Source: Alistipes sp.
Lineage (GTDB): Bacteria > Bacteroidota > Bacteroidia > Bacteroidales > Rikenellaceae
Direction: 5' to 3'
DNA length: 64,000 nt
Assembly (NCBI GenBank): GCA_017379015.1
Contig: JAFNXN010000005.1
Coordinates: forward strand, 62,001 to 126,000
Made by a program: the position numbers and the translations under genes. Below are positions 35,517 to 44,867 of the stretch, one piece after another (the stretch's first letter is position 1; every line of letters starts with the position of its first letter). The notes beneath the pieces are model-generated. The model made no database searches and was not told the origin of the DNA. It saw nothing but the letters and a program-made list of their open reading frames with translations.

Positions 35517-36272
35517 CTATTTGAGGCGTATAGCCCCTATCTTTGCATCAAACCTAACGAAGTCACTGTCGAACAGACGCTCAATATTTCCCGATGCAAT
35601 CATCTGCTGCGTAGGCAGATGAATGAGATTAGGCGTGTCGACCAAGGCAACACTATCGGCTAACGATAGCGCAATGTCGAGTTCATGTGTTGAGAATATT
35701 ATGCACTTATTATCGCGATGTGCAAGCTCGCCTAGCAGTCGGCAAAGCTCGTAGCGATTAGGCAGGTCGAGGAACGACGTAGGCTCGTCGAGAAGTAGCA
35801 CCTCGGCATCCTGCGCCAAGGCTCTGGCGATCATAACTCTCTGGCACTCACCATCGGAGAGTGTAGACACGGCGCGCGCGGCAAGATGCTCGACACCCGC
35901 AACACGCATAGCATCGCACACAACGTTCTCATCCTCAGCTGTGAGGCGTCCTAGCCAATCGGTATATGGCGAACGACCGATGGCAACAAGGTCATGGGCA
36001 CTGAGCGTATCGACATCAACACGCTCGGTGTTAACATAGGCAAGGTGACGAGCCAGATCGCGAGCACCGATAGTTGTCAAGCTGCTACCAGCAATAAAAA
36101 TCTCACCCGACTCAACAGCACCCAACGAGGCTATGGCGCGCAGCAAGGTGCTCTTGCCAGTACCATTACGTCCTAGCAAGGCGGTGACACGACCACGCTC
36201 AAAGCGTGTGGTGGCGTGCTCAATAAGGCGTCGTTCGCCAAAGGCGAGAGTAACATCACGGAGCTCTATCAT
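35517..36272 (-). CDS. FecE/BtuD-type ABC transporter ATPase
   Basis: 251 residues. Walker A GRNGTGKST, Q-loop region, signature LSDGECQRV (a variant of LSGGQ), Walker B VLLLDEPTSFLD and the switch histidine in STHELD. It powers the neighbouring FecCD-type permease for import of an iron chelate, haem or cobalamin. Its ATG overlaps the permease stop by 4 bp (36269-36272), so the three genes form one operon with the binding protein first. There are about 120 bp between its end and the tRNA-Glu gene, without a clear terminator. Confidence 0.94.
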   Translation of the reverse strand: MIELRDVTLAFGERRLIEHATTRFERGRVTALLGRNGTGKSTLLRAIASLGAVESGEIFIAGSSLTTIGARDLARHLAYVNTERVDVDTLSAHDLVAIGRSPYTDWLGRLTAEDENVVCDAMRVAGVEHLAARAVSTLSDGECQRVMIARALAQDAEVLLLDEPTSFLDLPNRYELCRLLGELAHRDNKCIIFSTHELDIALSLADSVALVDTPNLIHLPTQQMIASGNIERLFDSDFVRFDAKIGAIRLK

Positions 36273-37291
36273 TGGCGATTACGATTACGTATGACAACAA
36301 ATATTATGATCGGCACACCGAGCAGTGCGGTGATAGTATTCACAGGCAACACAACGCTGCTATGTGCCACAAGATCTGAGAGCAGGGCGCACAACACCAT
36401 CGAGAGAGCACCCCACAACATTGTTGCTGGTAGCAACACCCTATGGTCTGCCGTGCGGAATGTCAGGCGCGCGAGGTGTGGCATGGCTAGACCGATGAAG
36501 CCAATAGGACCACAAAAGGCAGTCACACTACCCGCTAGCAGCGTCGTAGAGAGGAAGATGATCAGTCGCGAACGAGTGACATGAAGTCCCATAGTACGCG
36601 CATAGCTCTCGCCAAGGAGCAACATATTTAGTGGCTTGATGACAGATACCGAGAGTACCAGACCGAGGATTATTGCTGGGGCAAAGACCCAAATATCGCC
36701 ACGCGTAACCGTAGACAGCGAGCCCATGGTCCACACTACAAATGCCTTAAGCGACTCGTCGCTACCCATATACTGAAGCACGCCAACCACAGCAGATATT
36801 GCAGAGCCGAGCATCATACCAATGATAAGTATCGTGCTGACACTCTTTATCTTACGCGAGAGAGCCATCACCATAAGAAGTATGAGTGCCGAGCCTATCC
36901 ACGCCATGCCCGTGAGTCCGATACGCATAAACAGCGACCCAGACACAAGGCCCATAACGGGTGCCGAGAGCGTGAAGAGTGCCACGCCAAGGCTTGCGCC
37001 CGAGTTGATACCAAGCACATAGGGGCCAGCCAGAGGATTGCGAAAGAGGGTCTGCATCTCAAGACCACTCACCGCGAGAGCTGCACCCGCGAGCAGGGCA
37101 ACAACGATCTTGGGCAGACGGAGGTCGAGGATGATCTTCTGATAATTAAGATTTGCCGACTCGCCAGCAAGGACGCGCCATATATCGTCAAGGGGTATCA
37201 GCGTAGTGCCAAGCATCAGGTCGGCAACACTGACGAGAAGGAGTGCCAACGAGAGCACCACAAAGAGTATTATATGGAGTCTTCGCTGCAT
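36269..37291 (-). CDS. FecCD/BtuC-type ABC transporter permease
   Basis: 340 residues with about ten membrane helices. Family marks are LRLPKIVVALLAGAALAVSG near the N-terminus, the RNPLAGPYVLGINSGA loop and, towards the end, FCGPIGFIGLAMPHLAR. It forms the inner-membrane channel for a siderophore, haem or corrinoid. It begins two bases after the stop of the binding-protein gene and overlaps the ATPase gene. Substrate cannot be decided from the permease alone. Confidence 0.95.
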   Translation of the reverse strand: MQRRLHIILFVVLSLALLLVSVADLMLGTTLIPLDDIWRVLAGESANLNYQKIILDLRLPKIVVALLAGAALAVSGLEMQTLFRNPLAGPYVLGINSGASLGVALFTLSAPVMGLVSGSLFMRIGLTGMAWIGSALILLMVMALSRKIKSVSTILIIGMMLGSAISAVVGVLQYMGSDESLKAFVVWTMGSLSTVTRGDIWVFAPAIILGLVLSVSVIKPLNMLLLGESYARTMGLHVTRSRLIIFLSTTLLAGSVTAFCGPIGFIGLAMPHLARLTFRTADHRVLLPATMLWGALSMVLCALLSDLVAHSSVVLPVNTITALLGVPIIIFVVIRNRNRQ

Positions 37292-37293
37292 CG

Positions 37294-38424
37294 CTACTCT
37301 AGTTTATGGTGGTAGTATAGGCTATCGCTCTGACCCTGCATGATGCGCACGAGGTCGCGAAGCACCACATCGGGGCGAACGATGGCAGACTCCCAAAAAT
37401 CGCTGCCGCCACCCTCCGAGCGACGACGGTTATTATTGTAGACAGCTCCACGTCTAACAACATCCATCCCTGCAAAGAGGGGTGCTGCGGCACGCACCTC
37501 ATCGAGCGACAGGCACTGCCCCACGTTAAGCCACACATCGGCATCGGCAACGAGGGCTAAAGCCTCCTCAAGGCTAATGCCCTTAGAGCCTGAAGTAGGG
37601 TTTTTACCCCTATATATATACTCGCCACCGGCATCCTCTACGAGGCGCACAAGGTAGCTATCGTCCGAGGGCATATACCACACATCCTGATAAGGCAGGT
37701 TGAACATCACCTTGGGCGGCTCACTCTGATGCTGGAGTGCATCCCTCGCCTCGTCATAACGCTGCACGATGCCCGCAAAGAGCTCCTCGCCACGCTCGCG
37801 GCATCCGACAATCTCTGCCATGGCAACGATCCACTCAGCCTTACCCAGTGGCGACTGCTCAGTGTAGTCGCCAAAGTAGATATATGGGATCTCTAACTCT
37901 CTGAGCTTAGAGGTTATAGCACTATTCTCAGCCGTCACGCCATAGAGTATCACAAGGTCGGCATCGGCAATGAGCATCGCCTCGAAGTCGAGGTTCGAGT
38001 CGTAGCCCACGTCGCATATCTTCTCACTGCGCTTCACCTCCTCGCACATCACATACTGCCTGCCCGACACACCAACGATACTCTCCGTCATCGAGAGCTC
38101 ATCGAGCATCGCCACATAGCTTGTCGACATACATACTATGCGCTCGGCGCGACCCACGATGTAGGCACCGCCATACCCTTTGGCAGCCTCCTCGGAGCAA
38201 AATATCGCAAGGTGCTGCTCTACAAGGTTCTCGCCCTGCCACGGACGTGTGACACTGAGCAACTTGTTGCCCTCAGCATCCCTATATATTGCAAATCCCG
38301 AGGCATGCGACGGCGCATAGTCCACCTCATCGAACTCTGTGGGTGTCAAGACATTAGCCCCACCACATCCGACTAATAAATAGGCTACGGCAGCAAGTAG
38401 CGTGATATATAGCGATTTAATCAT
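37294..38424 (-). CDS. FecB/BtuF-type periplasmic binding lipoprotein
   Basis: 376 residues. Lipoprotein leader ending AAVAYLLVGC, then the two-lobed class III binding fold: VCMSTSYVAMLDELSMTESIVGV in the first lobe, a long helix around EWIVAMAEIVGCRERGEE, and DVWLNVGQCLSLDEV in the second lobe. It captures the ligand for the permease and ATPase that follow. A minus-strand -7 motif TAACTTTG lies at 38429-38436, very close to the start, with a TTG 22 bp further up. No cobalamin riboswitch was found in the short 5' region, which argues mildly for an iron or haem ligand. Confidence 0.92.
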   Translation of the reverse strand: MIKSLYITLLAAVAYLLVGCGGANVLTPTEFDEVDYAPSHASGFAIYRDAEGNKLLSVTRPWQGENLVEQHLAIFCSEEAAKGYGGAYIVGRAERIVCMSTSYVAMLDELSMTESIVGVSGRQYVMCEEVKRSEKICDVGYDSNLDFEAMLIADADLVILYGVTAENSAITSKLRELEIPYIYFGDYTEQSPLGKAEWIVAMAEIVGCRERGEELFAGIVQRYDEARDALQHQSEPPKVMFNLPYQDVWYMPSDDSYLVRLVEDAGGEYIYRGKNPTSGSKGISLEEALALVADADVWLNVGQCLSLDEVRAAAPLFAGMDVVRRGAVYNNNRRRSEGGGSDFWESAIVRPDVVLRDLVRIMQGQSDSLYYHHKLE

Positions 38425-38502
38425 AACGCAAAGTTATATTTTTTTTGGCAAATGCACACAAATTAAAAAAATATTATTATCTTTGCACCGCAAATTAAAT
38501 CT

Positions 38503-38577
38503 CGGGATGTAGCTCAGCCCGGTTAGAGTACACGTCTGGGGGGCGTGTTGTCGCAAGTTCGAATCTTGTCATCCCGA
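38503..38577 (+). tRNA. tRNA-Pro (anticodon GGG)
   Basis: 75-nt cloverleaf. Acceptor CGGGATG/CATCCCG, anticodon stem CACGT/GCGTG with loop CTGGGGG (anticodon GGG), T loop GTTCGAATC region, discriminator A; CCA not encoded. A -7 motif TATCTTTG lies at 38478-38485, and a hairpin terminator follows at 38594-38624. Confidence 0.95.
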
Positions 38578-38593
38578 CAATGCTGAGTAAGCA

Positions 38594-38624
38594 AAGATCT
38601 CAACTAAGTTGAGATCTTTTTTTT
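38594..38624 (+). terminator. Terminator of tRNA-Pro
   Basis: AAGATCTCAACT pairs with AGTTGAGATCTT across one base, followed by further T to give a run of eight. Confidence 0.85.
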
Positions 38625-38667
38625 GTTATCTATACTCACGGTGCTTGCACCAGGGAGTATAGGGAAC

Positions 38668-38697
38668 AAAAAAAACGGACAACCGAAGTTGTCCGTT
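38668..38697 (-). terminator. Orphan cUUCGg terminator on the minus strand
   Basis: On the minus strand AACGGACAA-C-TTCG-G-TTGTCCGTT is followed by eight T. It is a perfect intrinsic terminator, but no intact minus-strand gene precedes it; upstream lie only the 89-bp repeats. Confidence 0.8.
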
Positions 38698-38719
38698 AAG
38701 GTAGGACTCCATATCGAAA

Positions 38720-38926
38720 TTTCTAACTGATATATCCACGACATTGCGGCAACTATTCAGATTGCAAAGCAATGCAAGACAAAGTCTTGCCACAAGCCTC
38801 CCTTATCAGCGTTGCGATTAAGGCGATAGCAGAACAATTTCTAACCGATATATCCACGACATTGAGACGACAATTAATATTGCGAAGCAATGCAAGACAA
38901 GGTCTTGCCACAAGCCTCCCTTATCA
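38720..38926. repeat. Pair of 89-bp direct repeats
   Basis: Copies at 38720-38808 and 38838-38926 share TTTCTAAC[T/C]GATATATCC, GCAATGCAAGACAA and GTCTTGCCACAAGCCTCCC with scattered differences. Each contains a CAAGAC/GTCTTG hairpin. The second copy is followed by AAAGGGAGG, which pairs with its CCTCCCTT. The 442-bp gap between tRNA-Pro and tRNA-fMet consists of these repeats and terminators; no coding gene is credible there. Confidence 0.85.
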
Positions 38927-38967
38927 AAGGGAGGTTTGGAGGGATTGTAGATATGACTGAGGACACA

Positions 38968-39035
38968 AGTCCTCCCCCCGCTACGAAAAAAAGGAGAAAC
39001 CGAAGTTTCTCCTTTTAAGTAGCGGGGGGAGGACT
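38968..39035. repeat. 17-bp inverted copy of the initiator tRNA 3' end
   Basis: Bases 38968-38984 are the exact reverse complement of 39019-39035, which is the T-arm 3' side plus acceptor end of the initiator tRNA gene. The terminator hairpin lies between the arms. Confidence 0.85.
38986..39016 (-). terminator. cUUCGg terminator of the initiator tRNA
   Basis: On the minus strand AAAAGGAGAAAC-TTCG-GTTTCTCCTTTT continues into a T-run, starting four bases after the tRNA 3' end. Confidence 0.85.
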
Positions 39036-39092
39036 CGAACCTCCGACCTCCGGGTTATGAGCCCGACGAGCTGCCAACTGCTCTACCCCGCG
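39020..39092 (-). tRNA. Initiator tRNA-fMet (anticodon CAT)
   Basis: 73-nt cloverleaf on the minus strand. The acceptor CGCGGGG/CCCCGCT leaves a C1-U72 mismatch, and the anticodon stem has three consecutive G-C pairs (GGG/CCC) beside loop CTCATAA. Both are hallmarks of initiator rather than elongator tRNA-Met. CCA is not encoded; discriminator A. Confidence 0.93.
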
Positions 39093-39375
39093 ATGTATCA
39101 TTTAATGATCAAAGCGATCTATTAGCCTTATTTGCGAGTGCAAAGATAATACAAAAAATCTAATGCTGCAAATATTTTTTAAAATTATTTACTTAATATA
39201 TCTAAAAACAGCCGTCATCATCCTGATAGTTAGCACATTATATATAACATCAAATTTTAGCTACTATCCATGGAATTAGACAAAAACGGGGAATGCTAAA
39301 TTATTTTGCGCAAGGCAAAAGTAGAAAACCTAGCATAAAACGGAGAGTAATCACAGACAAAAAGCTATTAATATA

Positions 39376-39406
39376 TTGTATATATACAAAGAAATACATA
39401 TATTTG
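39376..39406 (+). promoter_or_regulatory. Promoter of the SusCD-protease operon
   Basis: TTG 39376-39378, 20-bp spacer, TATATTTG 39399-39406; predicted start near 39413, 23 nt before ATG 39436. The rest of the 343-bp gap 39093-39435 is A+T-rich with no gene, and no sigma/anti-sigma or hybrid sensor gene is adjacent. Confidence 0.65.
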
Positions 39407-39435
39407 CATGTTAAAAACAAGCTAAACAATTTGCC

Positions 39436-42384
39436 ATGAAGCAGATACACATAAAACTACTAACCCTAGCCATAATGTTAGGGTGTTTCCTCAACGCACT
39501 ATCAGCACAAGAGATAGTCAAGGTTAGCGGCGTTGTGAGCGACAAGGAGAGTGGCGATCCCATCCCCTTTGCCAACATAACGTGGGGTCCTACGTCAGGC
39601 GTTAGCTCCGACATTGAGGGTCACTACGAGATCTCAGTGGAGGGTGGCACGGTGGTGACATTCTCCTACCTAGGCTACACGGACTTTGTGTGGAGAGCAC
39701 CACTGGAGGGTGGAGTCGTAACGCTCGACGTAGAGCTTGAGGCAGACTCGTTCACTGCCGAGGAGGTGGTTGTCGTAGCCTACGGCACACGCAAGAAGGG
39801 CACTATCGCCGGATCGGTATCTACGGTGAAGAGCGACAAGCTGGAGAGTGTGCCCGCCGCGGGATTTGACCAGGCACTACAGGGACAGAGCGCAGGACTC
39901 ATGGTACTATCGAACTCCGGAGAGCCATCGAAGGCTGCCACATTCCAGATACGTGGTACAAACTCTATAAATTCGGGCACCTCGCCCCTCTTTATCCTCG
40001 ACGGCGTGCCCATCACCAGCTCCGACTTCAACACCATATCGCCCTCCGACATCGAGTCGGTATCGGTGCTTAAGGATGCCTCATCATCTTCGATATATGG
40101 TGCACGTGCCGCAAATGGTGTGGTGGTGATCACCACCAAGCGTGGCACAGAGATGGATGCAGCACGCATAACATTCCGAGCACAGACGGGTTTCTCGCAA
40201 CTTGCGCACAGCAACTGGAATCTAATGAACACAGCCGAGCGTATCGAGTTCGAGAAGATGGTGGGTCTTGACAGCGGCAAGAACTACGACCTGCTTGCCA
40301 AGACCGATATCAACTGGATGGATGTGGTGTTCAACCGCGCGGCACTGCTACAGAGCTACGACCTCTCGGTGAGCAGCGCCACGGAGAAGATGAACTACTA
40401 CGTGTCTGGCTCATACTTCGACCAGGATGGTATTGCTCAAGGCTCTACGTTCAGACGCTTTAACATGCGTGCTAATGCCGACGTGCGTGCCTCACGATGG
40501 CTACGTCTTGGCACTAACACCATGGCGGTATATGAGGAGGTGCAACAAGCCGAAGATGGCGAATATGCACTCTACTCGCCAATCTCGGCTAGCCGCTTCA
40601 TGCTCCCCTACTGGGATCCCTATCGCGAAGATGGGTCGATAGCCTCGGAGAGCGATGGCTCATGGAAGGGCACAGGACAGAACCCTCTGGAGTGGATGGA
40701 GGCAAATCCGCAGCTGAACAAGAAGTACAAGGTGCTCACCACGCTATTTGCTGAGGTGACGCCAATCAAAAACCTCACCATACGCTCACAGTTTGGCGCA
40801 GACTTCACAAACTCGACAACACTCCTAAAGTCGATGCCTAGCTACGCACCCAACAATGGCATTGGTGTGGCGGGACGTGCTGCGTACAACACCCTCAACC
40901 TCACAATCACCAACACGATAACCTACAAGACAACGATTCAAAATATCCACTCGCTGAACTTCATGCTTGGACATGAGGGCGTCAACAACCACCACGAGGG
41001 CTTTCAGGCGATAATACAGGGTCAGAACAACGACTTCCTCACCACCCTATCGTCGGGCTCGCGCGCCATCTCGTGGGCCGATGCGACAAGCTCATACGGC
41101 TTCCTCTCGTTCTTTGGTCGCGGCGAGTATGACTACGACCGTCGCTACTATGCCGACTTCTCGATTCGTACCGACGCATCGTCACGCTTCGGTCGCAGCG
41201 GTCGCTGGGCAGCCTTCTGGTCGGTAGGTCTTATGTGGAATGCTAAGCGCGAATCCTTCCTCAGCGACGTAGCATGGCTCAGCAACGCTCAGCTAGCATT
41301 CAGCACCGGAACATCGGGTAACTCATCGATACCCAATTACGACCACCTCGCTCTTGTGGGTGGTGGTGCGAACTACAACGACAACATGGGTATCTATCCT
41401 ATGCAGAGTGGCAATGAGAACCTCAGCTGGGAGAAGCTCTGGACAACCAACATAGCCCTTCACCTAGGCTTCTTCGAGCGTCTTTCGCTCGACATCGAGT
41501 TCTACAACAAGCTAACCACAGATATGCTCATGTCGGTGCCAGTATCATACGCCGACAAGGGCGAGGGCTTCCGTTGGGACAATATCGGCGCAATGATCAA
41601 CCGCGGTGCTGAGCTACAACTCGTGGCAAATATCATCCGCGCACCTCGACACGACTTCTACTGGGATGTGACGCTCAACGTATCGTACAACAAGAATAGG
41701 ATCACCGAGCTCTACAATGGCCTTGACGAGTATGAGCTTTCGTCGACAAGCACCAAGCTTGTTGTGGGTCACTCCGTAGGCGAGTTCTACATCAATCGCT
41801 TTGCTGGTGTCAACCCCGCTACGGGCGATGCTCTATGGCTCACCAAGGATGGCGAGGTGACCACCGAGTTCAACGAGTCGGACAAGGTGATGATTGGCAA
41901 GAGCTACATAGCACCATGGCAGGGAGGCTTCGGCACAACACTCAGCTGGAAGGGTCTAACACTCTCGGCACAATTTGCATGGGTGGCAGATAGATGGATG
42001 TTCAACAACGATCGTTTCTTCGAGGAGAGCAACGGACTATACTCAACCTACAACCAGTCGCGCCGCATCCTCCACGAGGGATGGAAGAAGCCTGGCGACA
42101 TCACCGACATACCACGCTATGGCATCACCCCACAGATGGACTCACGCTTCTTGGAGGATGCCTCGTTCCTACGTCTTAAGAACCTGATGCTTAGCTACTC
42201 GCTACCTTCAGAGTGGCTCAAGCGATCGAAGTTCTTCACCTCGGCACGCATCTACCTACAGGCACAAAACCTATTTACGTTCACCGCCTTCACAGGTATC
42301 GACCCTGAGTCCACGGGCAATGTCTACAAGGCTCAATATCCAATGTCGCGCCAATATTCGCTAGGTGTGGACTTAACATTCTAA
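39436..42384 (+). CDS. SusC/RagA-family TonB-dependent transporter
   Basis: 982 residues. Signal peptide ending NALSAQ, N-terminal beta domain (VVSDKESGDPIPFANITW), TonB-box region (AEEVVVVAYGT), plug domain (QIRGTNSINSGTSPLFILDG, GARAANGVVVITTKRG), and a barrel ending QYSLGVDLTF. It imports a bulky nutrient across the outer membrane with the SusD partner encoded 7 bp downstream. The operon context (subtilisin, LRR and BACON lipoproteins, no glycoside hydrolase) points to peptides or glycopeptides, as for RagAB of Porphyromonas, rather than polysaccharide. That substrate is inference. Confidence 0.93.
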   Translation: MKQIHIKLLTLAIMLGCFLNALSAQEIVKVSGVVSDKESGDPIPFANITWGPTSGVSSDIEGHYEISVEGGTVVTFSYLGYTDFVWRAPLEGGVVTLDVELEADSFTAEEVVVVAYGTRKKGTIAGSVSTVKSDKLESVPAAGFDQALQGQSAGLMVLSNSGEPSKAATFQIRGTNSINSGTSPLFILDGVPITSSDFNTISPSDIESVSVLKDASSSSIYGARAANGVVVITTKRGTEMDAARITFRAQTGFSQLAHSNWNLMNTAERIEFEKMVGLDSGKNYDLLAKTDINWMDVVFNRAALLQSYDLSVSSATEKMNYYVSGSYFDQDGIAQGSTFRRFNMRANADVRASRWLRLGTNTMAVYEEVQQAEDGEYALYSPISASRFMLPYWDPYREDGSIASESDGSWKGTGQNPLEWMEANPQLNKKYKVLTTLFAEVTPIKNLTIRSQFGADFTNSTTLLKSMPSYAPNNGIGVAGRAAYNTLNLTITNTITYKTTIQNIHSLNFMLGHEGVNNHHEGFQAIIQGQNNDFLTTLSSGSRAISWADATSSYGFLSFFGRGEYDYDRRYYADFSIRTDASSRFGRSGRWAAFWSVGLMWNAKRESFLSDVAWLSNAQLAFSTGTSGNSSIPNYDHLALVGGGANYNDNMGIYPMQSGNENLSWEKLWTTNIALHLGFFERLSLDIEFYNKLTTDMLMSVPVSYADKGEGFRWDNIGAMINRGAELQLVANIIRAPRHDFYWDVTLNVSYNKNRITELYNGLDEYELSSTSTKLVVGHSVGEFYINRFAGVNPATGDALWLTKDGEVTTEFNESDKVMIGKSYIAPWQGGFGTTLSWKGLTLSAQFAWVADRWMFNNDRFFEESNGLYSTYNQSRRILHEGWKKPGDITDIPRYGITPQMDSRFLEDASFLRLKNLMLSYSLPSEWLKRSKFFTSARIYLQAQNLFTFTAFTGIDPESTGNVYKAQYPMSRQYSLGVDLTF

Positions 42385-42391
42385 ATTCCTG

Positions 42392-43924
42392 ATGATTATG
42401 ACTATAAGAACAGATAAAGTTATAGGCTTTGTTGCTTCACTCCTACTTGTAGCAACCACAGCCACATCATGCCTTGAGAAGTATCCCGAGGATGCTATAC
42501 CTCAGCACCAGGCTATCAACACCTTGGAAGATCTTGATCAGGCGGCAATAGGTCTTTACGAGAGCTTTTTAAGTCCCGCACTCTATAGCGGCTATCTCAC
42601 CCTACTACCCGATATTCAGTGCGACATGGTACACGCCATAAATGGCTACACGAACACCTATGGCAACATCTGGCGATGGGATATTCTTGCTACAAACTCC
42701 GAGGTCACAGCCGTATATGCGTCACTCTATCAGACTATTGCACGCGCCAACTTCCTGATCGAGTACGCCCCACGTGTTGAGCCTACACTCCAAACGGATG
42801 AGGAATGGTTGCAGTATGAGCAGATCTGCGGCGAGGCATACTTTGCTCGCGCCCTGGCCTACTCCGAGCTTATCAAGCTCTTCTGCAAGGCATACGAGAG
42901 CCCCGAGCAGGCCTCAAATGAGCTTGGCGTGGTGATTGTAACGAAGTACAACAGCCAAGAGCCTCTAGTGCGCTCATCGCTCGAGAAGTCCTATCAGCAG
43001 GTTATCAACGACCTAGATACTGCTGCCAAGCTACTAGATCTCGACGAGGCATCTATTGGTGGCAACATCTACAACGCCACATACTTCAACGAATACACCA
43101 CCTACGCACTGCGTGCACGTGTGGCACTCTACATGAAGGACTACGACGCGGCGATCAAATACTCATCAAAGCTTATCGATAGCGGTCTTTATCAGCTCTC
43201 CTCGGCTACAACACCAATAACATCGGACATGACCCACTTCACCTACATGTGGGCATACGACGATGCCACGGAGATCATCTGGAAGGTCGGCTTTACGACC
43301 AACTCATACGGAGGTGCGCTAGGCAGCGTATTCTTCAACTACGACTACTCGTCGATGAAGCCTGACTATGTGCCCTCGGAGTGGATCTTCTCGCTCTACG
43401 ACCAGAACGATCTGCGCTACGGCAACTACTTTAGCACCTTTACCACAGGTCATAGCCACGGCCTCTCATGGCCACTACTGGTGAAGTACTTTGGCAACCA
43501 GAACTTCTTCAACCAGCAGATACTCCACACCTCGATGCCTAAGCCACTGCGTCTTGCCGAGCAGTATCTCATTCGTGCTGAAGCATACGCACAACAGAGC
43601 AACTATCAGGCGGCGGGTAACGACATAGGCGCACTCAGAGCAGCACGCTACACATCCTTTAGCGGAGGTGTTACCATGAATGCCAACACTGCGATGCACA
43701 TCATCGAGGAGGAGCGCATCAAGGAGCTATACATGGAGGGCTTCCGCCTCATGGACCTCAAACGCTGGCACAAGGGCTTTGAGCGCACGCCACAGAGCGA
43801 GTCGATAGCCAACGGCTCGTCACTAAAGATTGAGGCTAGCAACCCTCTATTTGTTTGGCCAATACCTCAGCACGAGCTCGAGTCGCCAGGAGCGATGATC
43901 GAGCCTAACGAGAGTAACAAATAA
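42392..43924 (+). CDS. SusD/RagB-family outer-membrane lipoprotein
   Basis: 510 residues; ATG 42392, with a second in-frame ATG two codons on. Lipoprotein leader ending TTATSC. SusD marks: the N-terminal ALDQAAIGLYESF-like helix (LEDLDQAAIGLYESF), ICGEAYFARALAYSELIKLF, and the C-terminal EERIKELYMEGFRLMDLKRW. It should form the hinged lid over the SusC barrel. At 510 residues it is close to RagB length (about 500). No carbohydrate enzyme is linked. Confidence 0.92.
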   Translation: MIMTIRTDKVIGFVASLLLVATTATSCLEKYPEDAIPQHQAINTLEDLDQAAIGLYESFLSPALYSGYLTLLPDIQCDMVHAINGYTNTYGNIWRWDILATNSEVTAVYASLYQTIARANFLIEYAPRVEPTLQTDEEWLQYEQICGEAYFARALAYSELIKLFCKAYESPEQASNELGVVIVTKYNSQEPLVRSSLEKSYQQVINDLDTAAKLLDLDEASIGGNIYNATYFNEYTTYALRARVALYMKDYDAAIKYSSKLIDSGLYQLSSATTPITSDMTHFTYMWAYDDATEIIWKVGFTTNSYGGALGSVFFNYDYSSMKPDYVPSEWIFSLYDQNDLRYGNYFSTFTTGHSHGLSWPLLVKYFGNQNFFNQQILHTSMPKPLRLAEQYLIRAEAYAQQSNYQAAGNDIGALRAARYTSFSGGVTMNANTAMHIIEEERIKELYMEGFRLMDLKRWHKGFERTPQSESIANGSSLKIEASNPLFVWPIPQHELESPGAMIEPNESNK

Positions 43925-43936
43925 CCATTTCGAGAT

Positions 43937-44821
43937 ATGAGAAAGACAAAATATATCAACAGCTTAGTTGCGTTGCTTGCCGCAATACTTACGCTAGGTT
44001 GCCAGAGCGAGAATAACACCTACGAGGGTCCAAACTACATTCTCTTCTCCGCAGAGAGCTACACCTTTGGTGTTATCGACAACGAGGAGTGGCTTGAGGT
44101 GCCAATAAGTGCTACGCGCACCGCTAATCACAACCGCTACATAGGCGTGGAGGTTGTGGCATCGAAGAGTAGTGCCATCGAGGATCTTCACTACACGCTT
44201 GAGTCAACAACACTCTGTATTCCAGAGGGCAAGCTCACCACATCGCTCCGCATACGAGGCATTGCCGACAACATTAGCGTTGGCAGCAACCCAACAATCA
44301 CACTCCGCCTTGTCCTTAACGAGGAGGACGTCTGGGAGGAGTATGGCACAGAGTGCTGCGTAGAGCTACAGCGTTGCTGCAAGTTCGACATTAACAATTT
44401 CGAGGGCTACGCCGTGCTAACCTCAACATGGTGCATGCAGTATATGAACACCGAGTCGCGCCTTGTACACACACACTCTGAGAGCGAGAATGACGTTGTG
44501 GTAATCGAGGATATGTTCTACGAGGATTACGACATACGAATAAAGCTCGAAAAGGAGGACCGCCTTAATCCCTTGGCAGGTCTTGACGGCGAACAGGTTG
44601 TCGGCTCGACAGGCGAGGCTTTTGGTACTATCTATGGCGATGGTAAGCTGCTCATAACAGAGCCTATGGGCACCACCTCATACTATAGCATGTGCGAGGG
44701 CTTTGTATTGCTATATACTACGATGTATGTCGATGGTGTAGGCACGGTTGGCACATACGTAAATATCCTTGAGTGGATTTCGGACGATGAGGCAGAGCGC
44801 ATCATGCGAGAGGGCTTCTAG
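43937..44821 (+). CDS. SusD-adjacent surface lipoprotein, DUF4843-like
   Basis: 294 residues. Lipoprotein leader ending LTLGC. Residues about 35-150 look like the beta-sandwich found in SusD-linked DUF4843 proteins (YILFSAESYTFGV, LTTSLRIRGI, PTITLRLVLN), and the second half is a separate beta domain. The cysteine-rich patch ECCVELQRCC is unusual for a surface lipoprotein. The likely role is an accessory of the SusCD complex at the cell surface; function unproven. It starts 12 bp after the SusD stop. Confidence 0.8.
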   Translation: MRKTKYINSLVALLAAILTLGCQSENNTYEGPNYILFSAESYTFGVIDNEEWLEVPISATRTANHNRYIGVEVVASKSSAIEDLHYTLESTTLCIPEGKLTTSLRIRGIADNISVGSNPTITLRLVLNEEDVWEEYGTECCVELQRCCKFDINNFEGYAVLTSTWCMQYMNTESRLVHTHSESENDVVVIEDMFYEDYDIRIKLEKEDRLNPLAGLDGEQVVGSTGEAFGTIYGDGKLLITEPMGTTSYYSMCEGFVLLYTTMYVDGVGTVGTYVNILEWISDDEAERIMREGF

Positions 44822-44867
44822 TCAAGCTGCGCGTTAAATATTTTGAAATAAATAAAAATAAAATAAT

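Noticed and set aside
37294..38502. Cobalamin riboswitch upstream of the ABC importer
   Set aside because: The space between the binding-protein start and tRNA-Pro is under 80 bp and shows no B12-box; too short for the aptamer.
38720..38926. CRISPR array
   Set aside because: Only two repeat copies of 89 bp with a 29-bp interval and no cas genes; unit far too long for a CRISPR repeat.
38772..38960. 62-codon frame across the 89-bp repeats
   Set aside because: Only one repeat copy plus spacer is in frame, the two copies read in different contexts, and no ribosome site or family is visible.
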